This document shows positions 33,773 to 46,505 of a DNA stretch of 64,000 bases, piece after piece. The stretch's first letter is position 1, and every line of letters begins with the position of its first letter. This stretch comes from Solanum dulcamara (taxonomy: Eukaryota > Streptophyta > Magnoliopsida > Solanales > Solanaceae), in NCBI RefSeq assembly GCF_947179165.1, contig NC_077242.1, positions 36,019,097 to 36,083,096 on the forward strand, written 5' to 3'. The notes under the pieces were generated by a model. The model saw only the letters and a list, made by a program, of their open reading frames with translations. It was not told the origin of the DNA and searched no databases. A program made the position numbers and the translations under genes.

Positions 33773-34674
33773 TGACCCAATCCATTTGACGGTGCGACAC
33801 TTATTCTAACACCTATATAGGAGAACCATTCCACCTATTTTAAAATAGGTCATGCGAAATACGTAAAAACACCATAATTTATCTTCATAAATAATAAAGA
33901 AAGAGTCTCAACTTTAACCTCTATTTCAACCTTAATAAAAAATAATGAAAAATCCTTTAAAGAAGTACCAATAAAACTCTCTCAAGGAACTAGTCTAAAT
34001 AGGTACAAAACATTCTACGAGTAAGACATAAATATAAATAAAGTAGACTGTCACAACCCAAGACTACCCTCTACACTCAAAATGGTACTTAAAGCCACAA
34101 GTGACTCCAAGTTAACCTCATAACATGGCATGATACTAAGATTTACAAGAAATAGAAATAGATATATAAATGTGGAAGTTAAGTCTGAAATCTCTGTATA
34201 AGCCCATACATGGAAAGATAGATATCTAAAAAATGCTCAAAAACTAAAACTACATCTAGCTGTCTGAAAGCCTCTACTAATAATGAGTTGCTAGAAAAAA
34301 AAACCTAGCTAACTCCAAAGTCTGAAAACGGAAAGTAATAAACTGGAAAGAAACATGAGATCGTCCTCAAAGAATGAGGAATCACTAACATGCTAACACG
34401 CTGACTAGATCTGTACTAACTATGGGCGTGATATGTGGTTAGTACTTTAAATTAACTGAGTATGAGGAATACACATAAATAACATGATATTTGCACATAC
34501 TGAATCTTGTACAACTGATGCACTGATCAAGTAAATAGCATAAAAACTTATAACTCAACTGAAAAAATAGAATAAACTGAAATACTTGATCAAATAACTG
34601 ATAACTCACTAACTGTGGGGATACTTTTAACTGACATATAACCATGTGAGCTATAATATGGAGTATGGTGTATT
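33773..34674 (-). repeat. LTR fragment of a different subfamily, minus strand
   Basis: It starts TATCATGACCCAATCC, the usual plus-sense start of a minus-strand LTR here (altered TGTCATGACCC). About 900 bases follow with typical LTR phrases such as 'atgagatcgtcctcaaagaatgagga' (compare gypsy LTR U3/R regions). It stops where the G-type LTR fragment begins at about 34675. No partner LTR is in the window. Confidence 0.5.
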
Positions 34675-37615
34675 TTTAATGACCCAACCAAGTAGGTAAG
34701 CCCAAACCCTAGCCTAAAACCAAAAGCAATAGGTTATCAAGCGGAAAATTAAACAAATGAAGCAGAAGACAATGATAAGGAGAAGAAAGAGGGGTTACTA
34801 AAAAAATACAGAACACAAGAAACCACTACCAAGACTTGGCATCAGTTAGTAATCAAGAAACTAGAAAAAATAACAGTACAAGGCTATTACAAATATAAAT
34901 ATAGATATAGACAATTTTTGAAAGAAACTAAAGACTAGTCCTAGTCTAAAATATATGGAAGTCAACAAATTTGAATGCCAGGAGCTCACCAAATCTCTAA
35001 AGCCAAGCTACTCCGCACCAAATCTAAATTATCGATGATAATCTGTACTATAATCTACAAGGTGCAGAAGTATAGTTTTAATATGAAATGAATGTTACTC
35101 AGTAAGCATAGGCTGATTGAGCTCCATAGATAAAGCAAGTATGAAAAATATATAAACAAGATACGTACAACATAAGTAAGTACACATGAGATTACACAAC
35201 TTAGAGCATGAAATAAGAGTGAAGAAATTGGATACTAAGAGAAATGAAATAGAGCCAAGAAACGTACATGACAGTGCAAGCCAAAAACTGATTTACAACA
35301 AGGAAGCACTATAAAAGTCAACTAATCATGAACGGAATACCAACGATCACCGCTAATCTGATAACAATCTAAGAACTAATCCAACTTAGCCTAATAGGGA
35401 CTACCAACAACAAGTACAAACTAAGACACCCTAATTACCAACTACAAATGCAATATAAGATAAGCACAATTATAATCTAACAATAACAAATTGGACGCCC
35501 ATAACACAATAAGGTACAAATAAAAACATAATATACTAACAATGATACTGGTGATATGCCTATTAAATCGGGAGTGCCAAATAATAAATAATTATACTTG
35601 TGATAGGCGATGCGTATGAATACAAGTTTGTAGTAAAAACTTGTATATCATTGCTGGCTCTCAAAAATAATCAATAACCAAGTTTATAGACCAACCTCGG
35701 TCCTCGACATACCAGGTATGACCCATGTAGCTCCCTTATTTAGTATAGTGGTACTCACGGTCAGAGGGGCCAATAGGGAACACGAGAATTCTATATATAT
35801 TCCCTTGGCCCACACTAGGTCTTAAACATATAACATCTTCATCGTGGTATCAGAGAGTGAGTAGCCAAGACGATTCAGAAAAGGGAGAAGCCGCACCGAA
35901 TAGTCAAGTAAAGGATGAGTGCATCCCTAATGCCTCTAATGGTGCTAGTAGAAAAGGAGTATGTCCTCAACACCTCATAAGTCTTAAAAACCAGTATATC
36001 AAATTTATCCAGTAATATGACTAGCATTAAAACTAGTTTTAAAATAGTAAAATTATGAGAATGTGCCTTCTAAATAGTTAATCCAATGAATGAACTGATA
36101 TTACACCACAAATCATGTGTAATGCTTAACTAATGAAAAGCATGCCATCAACAGCATTCAAACAAGGTACATATAATCAAAAATTTAATACCAATCCTAC
36201 CATGCTACCAATATTGAAAAAAACTAACCAGAGATCCAAATGCTCCTCGAACATGGCCTTGGGCTCAACACTACAACAATAGTCAATGAGGCATGACAAG
36301 TCTACCATTAAACATAAAGCGAAGGAATCAAAAAAAATGGCTCAAAATCAAATATGGGGAGAAATATCTCTAGGAATAACGCATTATCCAAAACATGCCG
36401 CTCCAGCTCATAATCAATCACAACTAAGCCTAACCTATAGATGGGATGAGCCACTAAAGTCTCACGTATGAGCACAATATACACCAACGAAGCAAGCCCT
36501 ACCGAAAACCACACCTAGCTACAAGGGCAATAGAACACATTCTAAGGCATCTAAGGTTCAAAAATAGCTTAAAGACACCAATATCAATCCTAATAAGTAT
36601 AAGCATGCTAAGTCATACCACAATTTAGGGCACGAGCCTAAACTACGGATTTCATGAGACTACGCTAGTCTAAGATTCGACCGGAGTCAAGAAAATAGGC
36701 AAAAGGAAGCAAACCTAATACTCGGATATTACCAACCTAAATCACATATAATTTATACTAATAAGTATCTAATAAAGCTCAGTCAAAGTGGGAGACCATA
36801 GCCTACCTCGAAGCCTATCACTCGTCCTTCTTTGAATCACCTCCAATTTTTGTTATGCTAAAAATATATTGAAAAAAATATTATTACAGATATTTACACA
36901 CCAAAAATGTTTAAAACAAAGAAGGACCAATTTTAGAGTCAAAAGCGAGAATATAGGACCGCGCGAGAAATCCAGCAATCAACTCCATAAAAAGGTTTAG
37001 TTCACCTTATTGAATTTGTGTCCCTAAACATAACATAATTTGATGCTCGAAATAGCCAAAAATCAATTCATAAAATAAAACCATCATTAAAGCTTCAAAT
37101 CAAGCTTGGGCAGCCCCTTTTAGTGCGAAATTAACCTCTAAAGATGAGTCCCTATTGAACCTTGAGCACTCCATAGCATATCCGAAAACTTCAAAAAAAT
37201 ATTGGACTCCGAATCACCCAAGTTCTATAACTTAAAATATTCAATTTTAAAAACTAGAAAAAATATAGAAAACAAGCTTGTCTTATAAGGCCAGGCAGCC
37301 TTGCACAAACGCCACCGGTTGTGCACACGAACATGACCTGCATTATATATGGATTTTCATACTATCACACCAATACAGAACAAATGCAGCTAAAGATATG
37401 TGCAAATGCACAGGCCAGCATGTCTATGTAGTGTAAACACAGAAGGCGCCGCATACAAACACGAAGGCCAAGGGCTGGTAGCACTAGATCAACATAAAAA
37501 CTAATTTCCCCCAATTACAAAGCCTCTGACTAGGTATCTAGGATTGGATTTGAATCTCATGCGGTGTGTGCTCAAATAGATTATACTACCCCACTAAATT
37601 TGATGCTCCAGACTC
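34675..37615 (-). repeat. G-type LTR, minus strand, truncated at both ends
   Basis: It aligns in order with 14360 to about 17415 of the G LTR: 'caagacttggcatcag', 'ccgcacc', 'aagtgggagaccatagcctacc', 'gatgctccagactca'. The first 30 or so bases and the last 570 or so of the family LTR are missing. Its right end abuts the RT of element E directly at 37615/37616, a rearrangement junction rather than a clean insertion edge. Confidence 0.65.
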
Positions 37616-38211
37616 AGTGACCACGGGATGGCTCCAGTTGAGCTGAGGAAGCTTAAGGTATAGCTCCAAGACCTCTTGAATAAAGGTTTTATTAGGATCA
37701 GTGTGACTCCCTGAGGTTCTCCTATTCTGTTCTTAAAGAAGAAGGATGGTACCATGCATTTATGTATTGAATACAGAGGGCTGACAAGATGACCATCAAG
37801 AACAAGTATCCGATGTCGTGTATTGATGAATTATTTGATCAGATCTAGGGTGAAGCAGTGTTCTCTAAGATAGACTTGAGATTGAGGTATCCCCAATTTA
37901 GGATTAGGGAGGCAGACATCCCTAAGACTGTTTTTTGGACTTAATACGACCACTATGAGGTCCTAGTCATATCTTTTGGATTGACTAATGCCCTCACAAC
38001 ATTCATGGATTTAATGAACTATCTATTTAGAACCTACTTAGGATCCTTCATTATTGTATTCATTCATGACATCCTAGTCTACTCCGAGAGTAGAGAGTAG
38101 TATGAGCAGCACATGAGGCTAGTACTTCAAACCTTGCATGATTAGTGATTGTATGCCAAATTCACTTAGTGTGAATTTATGCTTGAATTCTTTGTCATTC
38201 TTGGGGGATGT
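37616..38211 (+). pseudogene. Element E: reverse transcriptase (catalytic Asp replaced)
   Basis: The translation, across frameshifts, gives [87 protein letters not shown] and LGGC-type text near FVILGG. The catalytic FIDD box reads FIHD. Stops replace Gln, Trp and other codons. The frame is cut at FLG(H), where element D's LTR begins. Confidence 0.82.
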
Positions 38212-41200
38212 TGTTACACCCCACACTTTTGAGCTCGGAATATCTCTTAAGTTCTTTAGACATTATCATATGAGTTGGGTAAGCTACAACACTATCAAAC
38301 GACTCCAAGGAAAGGAGAATGTGATGCCCTATAGTAGAGAAGGTTGGAAATAGAGTCATAAGAATCCGGAAGGGATTGGAGGCCAAGTAATGAAACATAG
38401 GAATCAATTTACCTATGTAAGCTACTAATTTAGAAGTCTTATATACTTGAGTTTCTTAAATACATACCAAGCTTACGTACCATGGATTACATAGGCTCCT
38501 AAAATAAGACGAGATTACGAATCCATGAGGAAGGGGAAAAGACGACACGTGGCAGCCAATGGAGGAGCGACACATGGCAGAACCTCAAGCAAGCAGGTGA
38601 TTCACCTACTTAGGGTCAAGTAGGTGATGCATGCTTGGGGGAGGTGGTCCCCACTACCATGTGGCATCCCCTCCTTCATAGCATAGATCTGTGGGCCAAT
38701 AGGGGCTGGACACATGTCACCCTATGGGGATGACACGTGTCACCTCCTAAGACAGCATATACATGTATGTATTATGACTATTACCTTGTTCATTATCCAA
38801 AAAAATCAGCCAAGAACATAGAAAAACTCTTAGAGAGGAAAAAGGAGACCTACGGCAACTAAGGAAGAAAAAGGATAAGTCCTCCAATTTTTCCCCATGA
38901 ATTAATTATCTACGGTGTTCCTCAACCACGTGGAGAGGTATATATGTATCCTACAATGTCTACGGAACCATATCTTCAGCCACTCGAAACAAGCAAGAGA
39001 GAGTTGAAGGAAAAACTTGAAGAACAAATAAGAAGGGTTACGGGTTTGAGCAAGAAAAGAGGTAAGACCCAATTTTGTTCCGTGAATTAATTATTTATGG
39101 TATACCAAGGTTGTATAATGATGTTTAATAGCTTAAAATAATAATTTGGGGCTGCGAAGAAGTGTCAAAAATAGTCCACTCCATTTCAGCACGGCAAGAG
39201 ATTTTCGAAGCAAGTTTTGACGAGTTTTGGCCAATTTTGGGTAAGGTAAGGTTTCTCCTTTAAATTTGGAATTTATGGGGTTGTTATGGAGTGTATTATG
39301 TACTTTTTATACTTCTGGAAGTATGAAAAAATTGTGGGGATGCTCAGCGAAAGAAACAATCTAAATTGAAGTCGTCGTAGTTAAATTGTAGTCGAAGTGA
39401 GGCGTGGTGTGTTTGGAGGCTGCTTATGGTTGTGTGGTGTGTGTTTCAGGGTCTAAATGTATTCTAAAATAGGTTTGGGAGATTCTGGTTTCATTCACAC
39501 GATTCCACGCTTCGTACGATTAAAGGTTTCACAAAATAGAAACTAGAAATCCTATTTTGGATATCCTAATTTCGAGCGAGTCGTTCGGAGGTTGTAATGT
39601 ATAAGGTGGCAAATTTTTCTATATATACGAGATTCTGGTTATGTTGTTGGTTGGATGTAGATATTAGGGACATGATTGGGAATTCGGATAGGGCACATTA
39701 TAGGGGAGGTGTTGTCCAATTTTCGTTAACGCCTTAACTAGTTAAGGAACTAGTCGAGAAGGCGAGCGAGGGAATGGGGTTTATGAATACTCTTAAGTAA
39801 TGTAAGATGCTGAAAGTTCTAAAGAGGTTGATGTTCATATTGATTTCATGTTACCTAGGTTCACGGGACGACAAGGCGACCGGGACAAAGACTAACCCAT
39901 AACAGGTATGTAGAGCTATTCTTCTTTTCTTTTGGCATGTCTTAGGTATAAGTTATGAATGGTTTATATACGAAATGTGGGGATAATTCCACTCGTGAAA
40001 CTCCAAGTGTAATTCATAAACTGTATTCACTTTGTAATGTTAAGACTTCGGTAATAGTTGAGTTATTTCCTTTCTAGGCTACTAGATCATGAACAGTAGT
40101 ATATGTAAAGCCTGTTTGTTTTTCCTTTTGGAATATATTAGGTATAAATGTAATAGAATATGATATGAGGTGGAGGTAGTTCCAGTTATAAACTCCAGGT
40201 ATAATTTGTGACTTTTATTTACTACTTGGTATTAGAATTCTTAAAATAGTTGAACTACCCTCGAGTCTCCTATCTAATGAATAATACTTGAATGTGTCAG
40301 CTCTTATTCCTAAAGTCTCTGCGACTACAAATGTCTCTACTTCCATAAGTTGTTTAACCTTGTCTCGATACACGTCTACGATTCCTGAAACTCCAGTTGA
40401 TATGCTCCGTAACAATGTTTAGAAGATACTTAAGACGATTACTACTCTGATCTTCAGGTGACGATTCACTTGACAGTTTCATTGAGTCTCAAATGATGAC
40501 TTAGTTGCATATAGTTTCTCACTACTCTACTCGAGCACCCTATAACCCATCTTCCTCCGAGTCCCATAAGAGGGCCGAGAAAAAGGTCGTGCCTAGTTTT
40601 GCTATTCATTCACTGAGCCCGGGACGGCTATATATATGTATAAAGTATACGAGGATGAAATGTCATATATGATAAAGTGAAGCATACGATGACGCCGTAT
40701 GTGATGATGTTTGTCACCGCGTCCCGGTCTGAATATATATATGATAATATAATGGAAGATGTGGATTGAGACATATATTCTTCGGCATTATTTTAAATTA
40801 CGGATTGGGTCGAACGTTCCTCGGCGTATTTTACTGTATGATGATAGTACGCTATAGACGTACACTACTCTTTCATCGAGTCCCTCACTAAAGGGTCGGA
40901 TACTTTATGTAGGCATGCATATGAAAATATAGGGATACATTTGTGACCCCGAGCCCTAGAGTGGATCGGATATACTGTGATGACATATGAGATTATGCCG
41001 TATATGATGATATGATAAAATGATATACATGATGATATGACGACTCGTGATTATGATAAAACGATTATGATACCGAGTTCACTAGAGGGTCGGGTACAGG
41101 GTATGATAAGGTATATGACTGCATGTCCTAAGCTGCAGGTACAGTAATCTGTTAACTGTTATACATGTTTTCTGTATCCCCATTTTTGTTGTTGTTTCAG

Positions 41201-41744
41201 TTATGATATGTTATGCTTTATATACTTGGTACATATGTCATATTGACCCCCCGTTCTCTGGGGGGCTGCGTTTCATGCCCGCAGGTACAGATGTTCATGT
41301 TGGAGATCCGCTAGCTTAGGGTTTCCACTCAGCTATGTTGGACATGCTCCGCTGTTCCGGAGCCTTACTGTTGATGCTGGTCATTGATATATATGTTTAT
41401 TTATTCAGGGGTACGGCGGGGGTCCTATCCCGCCATATGACACAGTTATTACTTTGAGAAGTCTGTAGACATGTGTATGTAGGTTATTTGTAAGTTTGTT
41501 TTAGTTGTGCTCATATGACGTATTGCAAATGTTTTTGTGGTATGGCAGCCTCATCGGCTCGCATGCCCTTTCTTGTTATGATACAGGTGAATGAGGCTAC
41601 AAGTTCTTGAAAAAACGTTTTGACCCATTGGGGTTTGTATATAGCATCACATCACACACGGTAGAACTTAAGGGTAGCTGATAGATAGGCATAAGGGGGT
41701 CCAAGTCGGACCCCAGTCGCGGACTACAGGGTTGGGTCGTAACA
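38212..41744 (+). repeat. 5' LTR of element D (3.5 kb)
   Basis: It starts TGTTACACCCCAC and ends GGTTGGGTCGTAACA, 3533 bases. Near its end it shares the block GGGTACGGCGGGGGTCC followed by 'tatcccgcc' (41409) with the solo LTRs at 62958 (+) and 52165 (- strand), which defines the family. It contains the CCCTCACTAAAGGG hairpin word at 40882. Confidence 0.82.
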
Positions 41745-41760
41745 GAAGTAGTATCAGAGT
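41745..41760 (+). other. Degenerate primer binding site of element D
   Basis: GAAGTAGTATCAGAGTAG directly follows the LTR. It matches the tRNA-Met primer site TGGTATCAGAGC except for two transitions (TAGTATCAGAGT). Confidence 0.65.
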
Positions 41761-44700
41761 AGTTCGTCCTTGGAATGTCTACAGACCGTGTCTAGTAGAT
41801 TCTTGTTTATTGGTGTGTTGTGCACCACATCTATAGACAAGAGGCTATAGGATATTTAGGATGTTACTTTCTTTCATATCTAAGATCGTGCGATAGAGCC
41901 GAGTCATAGGAAATGACATTCCCCATACTAACCTGTGATTTCAGCAGAAGGACAATATCAATTGAAGAAAGTAACTGACGATAATGGAAGTTACCAAGCA
42001 CGCAGGTAATCAAAGGAACGAAAGACAAATGGTAGGTAAGGTGTTTCAATACGATTGATATATAAAGTTGAAAAAATAAAAGGAAAGGTAAACAGGAAAA
42101 TATAACAGGTGCAGCTTGAGTGGACATAACAGGTAAGTCCATTTCCATACTGTTAATTGTGGGTGCCCTGTATGGCTGCGAAATGAGATGATATGACTAT
42201 ATATGTGTGCCCTATGTGGCTGTAATCCGATATGATCTGAATATATACATGTGTGCCCTGTGAGGCATTGTTGGTATTTTCTGCGTGCAGGTGTTGAGAT
42301 AGTAAGAAATACAGAGGAAACTCTGCCCAAATTTTCGTAGAAATAAAAAGAGAATGAGATACAGGGCTGTAGTATGTCTTGAAAGGTTATGCTCATAATA
42401 ATGATGAGATTTGACTAAACAAGTATGGATGACCTCGAGAAATAAGTTAATTGCGAAATTAATGGCAATATAAACTAGGAGGTCAATACCGATATAGTAG
42501 AATAAAGTTGGAAAGGACTTATAAGCCAACGAAGCTGACTTAAGAAAGACTGATAAATCTGAATAGAATGATATATTAAGGCACCGACTGAACTGACACA
42601 TAAGGATAAACTATGAGAAGTTATAGTTAAAAGAAGTAACAATATGATGAAGACGAGAGTACAAGGGATAAAGGATGGTGACGGATGTGAAGTATTAATA
42701 AGACAGCTTGTGAGACGTTAAGGATAAGACTAACTAATAAGGGTAAGTAACCTATAGTAAGAATCGTGAAAAAAGTTAAACAGTGTTATACTATGGGATT
42801 GAATGCGAACAAGATACTATGTGAATATAACGAAGATCGTTATGAGAGTAAGGAAAGCCTAGTAAAGAAGTAATTGAAGGATACGAGGTGATTTAGGAAG
42901 AATGGAAGGGCAAATAGTGAATGAGTAAGAAGGACTTGCACAACTTTATAGGGAGAGTTCAGAATAAAAGGTCAAAGGGTAGCGAAAGTGAAAATGAGCG
43001 ACAAGACAGGATGAATGCCAGAAATGACTGGTATACTAAGAGCAGATAGAGATAAACAAGAAATGTTTTGAAAACGAGAAAGGAAGGTCATGCAAAACTA
43101 ATGTTTTTCGGAGGATATAGGAGTAGCATGGAACTTCTTGAGCACAAAAACAAATAGACATAGACAAGAGGAGTGAAAGGATTACTAGGGGAGGCACTCG
43201 AGATAGATGTGATTAATTAAGTATGAGTATCGAACGGAAAGGGAAATAGATAGTTACGAACTGAAGGCATAGTACGATAAAAAGGTGATAAGATAAGGCC
43301 ACTACTACAACGAAGTTGATATGGTTTTAAGAAAGATTAGAAGTGAGCCTTAAGAACATGACAAGGATGAAATCTCATGAGGCATAAAGAAGTATTATGT
43401 ATACGTGACTCTACTTTGGAGATTAGTGAGATCCTGCAAGGAGAGAAAATGTCGATTTACAGAACAACTGCTACATTATGAGGTTATTAGAAGAATAAGT
43501 GGTATCCACTGGAATCAGGCTAGTGTTATGATGAAGCTCGAAACATGGATCATCAAAGTATAAGTACTCTCGAGTGGAGAGTTTGAACCGATCATGGGCA
43601 CAAGCCAATTACTGATTGGGATGAATGGAATATGGCTTTGAATGCACTGCTACATTACGGATATTACTCGAGTACCAACCGTCAGATAAGATTTTATATG
43701 ATATATTGCGAATACCAATGCACCCTATGGTTGTGCTAGGGGTTCTTATAAGAGCAATCAAACGTATGGACGATCTAATAGAAGATATGGACATGGTGCA
43801 GCATGCTAAAAATGTTGGAGTAGAATCATTCGCGTGTGAATAGCTGAAAATAAACAGAGGATGACATGGGTACACCCTAAAAGGGGAGAAGTGGACAAGA
43901 GAAATACAAGCGTAAGAGAAAATCAACTGACGCTATCGAATGTAAATGGGAATGCTTAAACTTTAAACGAGACCCCATAAGGGATGGACACGATCATACC
44001 CTCACTAATGCATCAGATTTTGTCAAAACTCCGAAGTTAAGCGTGCTTGGGTAAGAGTAGCACTAGGATGGGTGACCCCCTGGGAAATGAAAAAGGAAAC
44101 GAAACAAGTATGACAAAAGAGACTGTAAGTGCGCGGTAGTACAATGACACATATAGAGCAGAGTAAGCCAAGAGCAAGAAAGATTAAAACTAAAATGGAA
44201 CTCACTTCATGCAAATAGCACAAGAATAGTTGTGCGGCCTATGAACATTGGCATATTAAGAGTAAGGCCAATGGATTACTCGATAAAAAGAAGTCGGTAA
44301 TAGCAGTGTGATGGCCATATTTAGAATCGATTAAGGAAAAGTGTAAGATGGTTCAAGGAAGAACTAGTAAGATATAATTGATATTAAGGACAAAAGCCTT
44401 AGTGGAGCCCTGACCTCGACTGAAGGAGGTAAGCCGCTAGTATAGCGATACTAAGGCATTTTCTGAATTTCTCCAAGTACCTACACACATTTGTGTAAGA
44501 ATTATAACATAATTTTTGGTAATAAAACTGGAAGGAAGATCTGAATAAAAGAGCAAGATAGCATACCTAAGGTGTTACAAGTTGAATTAAGAGGAATTGT
44601 ATAATAGCTTAAACGAAGTAGAGCTTCAGAGGCTTGATAGCTTGTTACGGGGGATGGGAATCCCGACTCGAAAATGGAAGGCAATTAAGGTAGGTTATAG

Positions 44701-44924
44701 TCCAAGCTGACCTCACACTCTACGGAAGTATAAGTTTATATGGGTTATGATGGATAAAGTTGCCTATAAGTGGGACCTACTGTCCGATTTGAAGCAATAC
44801 ATTCAGTTTTCACAGATCAATACTCCGCAAGTATATAAACGACCCTCCCAGAATATTTCCCGGGGAGGAGGTCTATGTAATAGGGAGTTATCCTACAAGG
44901 GGAAACTTATTTCCATCCTGGATC
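41761..44924 (+). other. Interior of element D without readable coding sequence
   Basis: The start resembles the leader of element B: 'cgtccttggaatgtctacagaccgtgtc' and 'gaggctataggatatttagg' match 'ggtccttggaagtccaacataccgcgtc' and 'gactatgaggcatttagg'. The rest is purine-rich on the plus strand, with only short open frames. No gag, RT or RNase H block could be recognised, although a 3.2 kb interior is far below the 5 kb of a full gag-pol, so deletion is likely. Confidence 0.5.
43986..44086 (+). ncRNA. 5S rRNA-derived sequence (3' truncated pseudogene)
   Basis: It aligns without gaps to positions 1-101 of plant 5S rRNA. Intact blocks are CGATCATACC (43991), ACTAATGCA (44004), ACTCCGAAGTTAAGCGTGC and CTTGGG (44028-44051) and TAGGATGGGTGACCCCCTGG followed by GAA (44064-44086). 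By eye about 17 of 101 positions differ, mostly C to T or G to A. The last 18 or so bases of the gene are absent. The internal RNA polymerase III promoter (box A near 44034-44050, box C near 44065-44086) is well kept, while the 5' half carries most changes. 5S sequences are known inside Cassandra TRIM LTRs, but the surrounding bases here belong to element D. It could be a captured 5S copy or a vestige of a nested Cassandra element. Confidence 0.85.
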
Positions 44925-45060
44925 GGTAGATTAAAAGGGGTGCGAACTAAGGACGTAGCTTTTGTCAAGGTGTCGTGGCGGAATAAGAATCGTGAAGAAA
45001 TAACTTAGGAAACTGAAGAGGATATGAAACACAGGTATCCGTACCTATTTCCAAATGTCT
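44925..45060 (+). pseudogene. Element D: chromodomain-like end of pol
   Basis: Translation gives RTKDVAFVKVSWRNKNREE, then IT*ETEEDMKHRYPYLF, matching the end of chromovirus integrase (pattern VKVLWRN..TWE.E..M..RYP.LF). The stop replaces the Trp of TWE, a G to A change. A frameshift separates it from ILDR just upstream. It is the only recognisable pol piece in D. Confidence 0.8.
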
Positions 45061-45180
45061 ACGGGTAAACCCCCACTCCTGGAACTCATATATTAAGTAC
45101 TTGGATGAAAATGTATGTTATTGCAATAGAAGGGAATCTCCCTACAGTTTGTATAAAGTCTTGAGGGAAGTTTTATTCAA

Positions 45181-45214
45181 CATTCGAGGACGAATGTTCT
45201 AAAGGAGGGAAGGA
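45181..45214 (+). other. Polypurine tract of element D
   Basis: CATTCGAGGACGAATG is followed by AAAGGAGGGAAGGA (45201-45214) and then the LTR start TGTTACACC. Confidence 0.75.
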
Positions 45215-46484
45215 TGTTACACCCCACACTCTCAAGCTCGGAATGTCTCTTAAGTTCTTTAGACATTATCATGTGAGCCGGGTAAGCTACGACACTATCA
45301 AACGACTCCAAGGAAAGGAGAATGTGATACCCTATAGTAGCAAAGGTTGGAAATAGAGTCATAAGAATCCGAAAAGGATTGGAGGCCAAGTAATGAGTAA
45401 GACTCAATTTACCTACGTAAGCTACTATTTTAGAAGTCTTATATACTTGAGTTGCTTAAGGGCATACCAAGCTTACGTAGCATGGATTACATAGGCTCCT
45501 AAAATAAGATGAGATTATGAACCCACGAGGAAGGGGAAAAGACGATACGTGGTAGCCAATGGAGGAGCGACACATGGCAGAACCTCAAGCAAGTAGGTGA
45601 TGCACCTACTTAGGGTCAAGTAGGTGATGCAGCTTCTTGGGGGAGGTGGGCCCCACTACCACGTGGCAGCCCCTCCTTCATAACATGGATCCGTGGGCCA
45701 ATAGGGGCTGGACATGTGTCACCCTATGGGGATGACACATGTCACCTCTTAAGCCAGCATATACATGTATGTATTATGACTATTAACTTGTTCATTATCC
45801 AAAAAAATCAGCCAAGAACATAGAAAAACTCTTAGAGAGGAAAAAGGAGACCTACGGCAACTAAGGAAGAAAAAAGGATAAGTCCTCCAATTTTTCCCCA
45901 TGAATTAATCATCTACGGTGTTCCTCAACCACGTGGAGAGGTATATATGTATCCTATGATGTCTACGGAACCATATCTTCAGCGTGACACTCGAAACAAG
46001 CAAGAGAGAGTTGAAGGAAAAACTTGAAGAACAAATAAGGAGGGCTACGGGTTTGAGCAAGAAAAGAGGTAAAGCCCAATTTTGTTCTGTGAATTAATTA
46101 TTTACGGTATACCACAGTTGTATAACGATGTTTAATAGCTTAAAATCATAATTTGGGGCAGCGAAGAAGTGTCAAAAATATTACACTCTGTTTCAGCCCA
46201 GCAAGAGATTTTTGAAGCAAGTTTTGATGAGTTTTGGCCAATTTCGGGTAAGGTAAGGTTTCTCCTTTAAATTTGGACTTTATGGGGTTGTTATGGAGTG
46301 TATTATGTACGTTTTATACTGCTGGAAGTATGAAAAAAATCGTGGGGATGCTCAGCGAAAGAAACAATCTAAATTGAAGTCGTCGTAGTTAAATTATAGT
46401 CGAAGTGAGGCGTGGTGTGTTTGGAGGCTGCTTCTGGTTGTGTGGTGTGTGTTGCAGGGTCTAAATGTATTCTAAAATAGGTTT
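45215..46484 (+). repeat. 3' LTR of element D, truncated
   Basis: It aligns closely with 38212-39473. The match ends at GTATTCTAAAATAGGTTT, after which the sequence changes to element E integrase. The missing 2.26 kb includes the end with the primer-side terminus. Confidence 0.82.
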
Positions 46485-46505
46485 TTTTATCTAGGTTTTT
46501 GAATT

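Larger units (their letters stand above)
38212..46484 (+). mobile_element. Element D: gypsy element of the A family, carrying a 5S rRNA-like segment
   Basis: Two direct LTRs start TGTTACACCCCACAC at 38212 and 45215. The first is complete (to 41744), the second stops at about 46484 after 1.27 kb. Inside the left LTR a weak primer site follows (41745-41760), and a purine tract precedes the right LTR. The 3.47 kb interior has lost nearly all coding signal apart from a chromodomain-like tail at its 3' end. It also holds 101 bases of 5S rRNA homology (43986-44086). The leader after the primer site is similar in wording to element B's leader, so D and B are related lineages. Confidence 0.78.

Noticed and set aside
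42046..42601. Minus-strand open frames of 116 and 129 codons
   Set aside because: They are hydrophobic, low-complexity shadows of the purine-rich plus strand of element D's interior and match no family.
43609..43926. Overlapping opposite-strand frames as a possible gene pair in D
   Set aside because: Short, no motif, within a decayed interior. Could be a residue of gag-pol but cannot be read as such.
43986..44086. A functional 5S rRNA gene
   Set aside because: The last 18 bases are missing, about 17 positions differ, and there is no tandem array or terminator run of T directly after it.
13258..46500. Element E's integrase (46506 on) as the continuation of element C (ends 13257)
   Set aside because: The two overlap in the QQVK.EH region with different bases, so they are separate copies.
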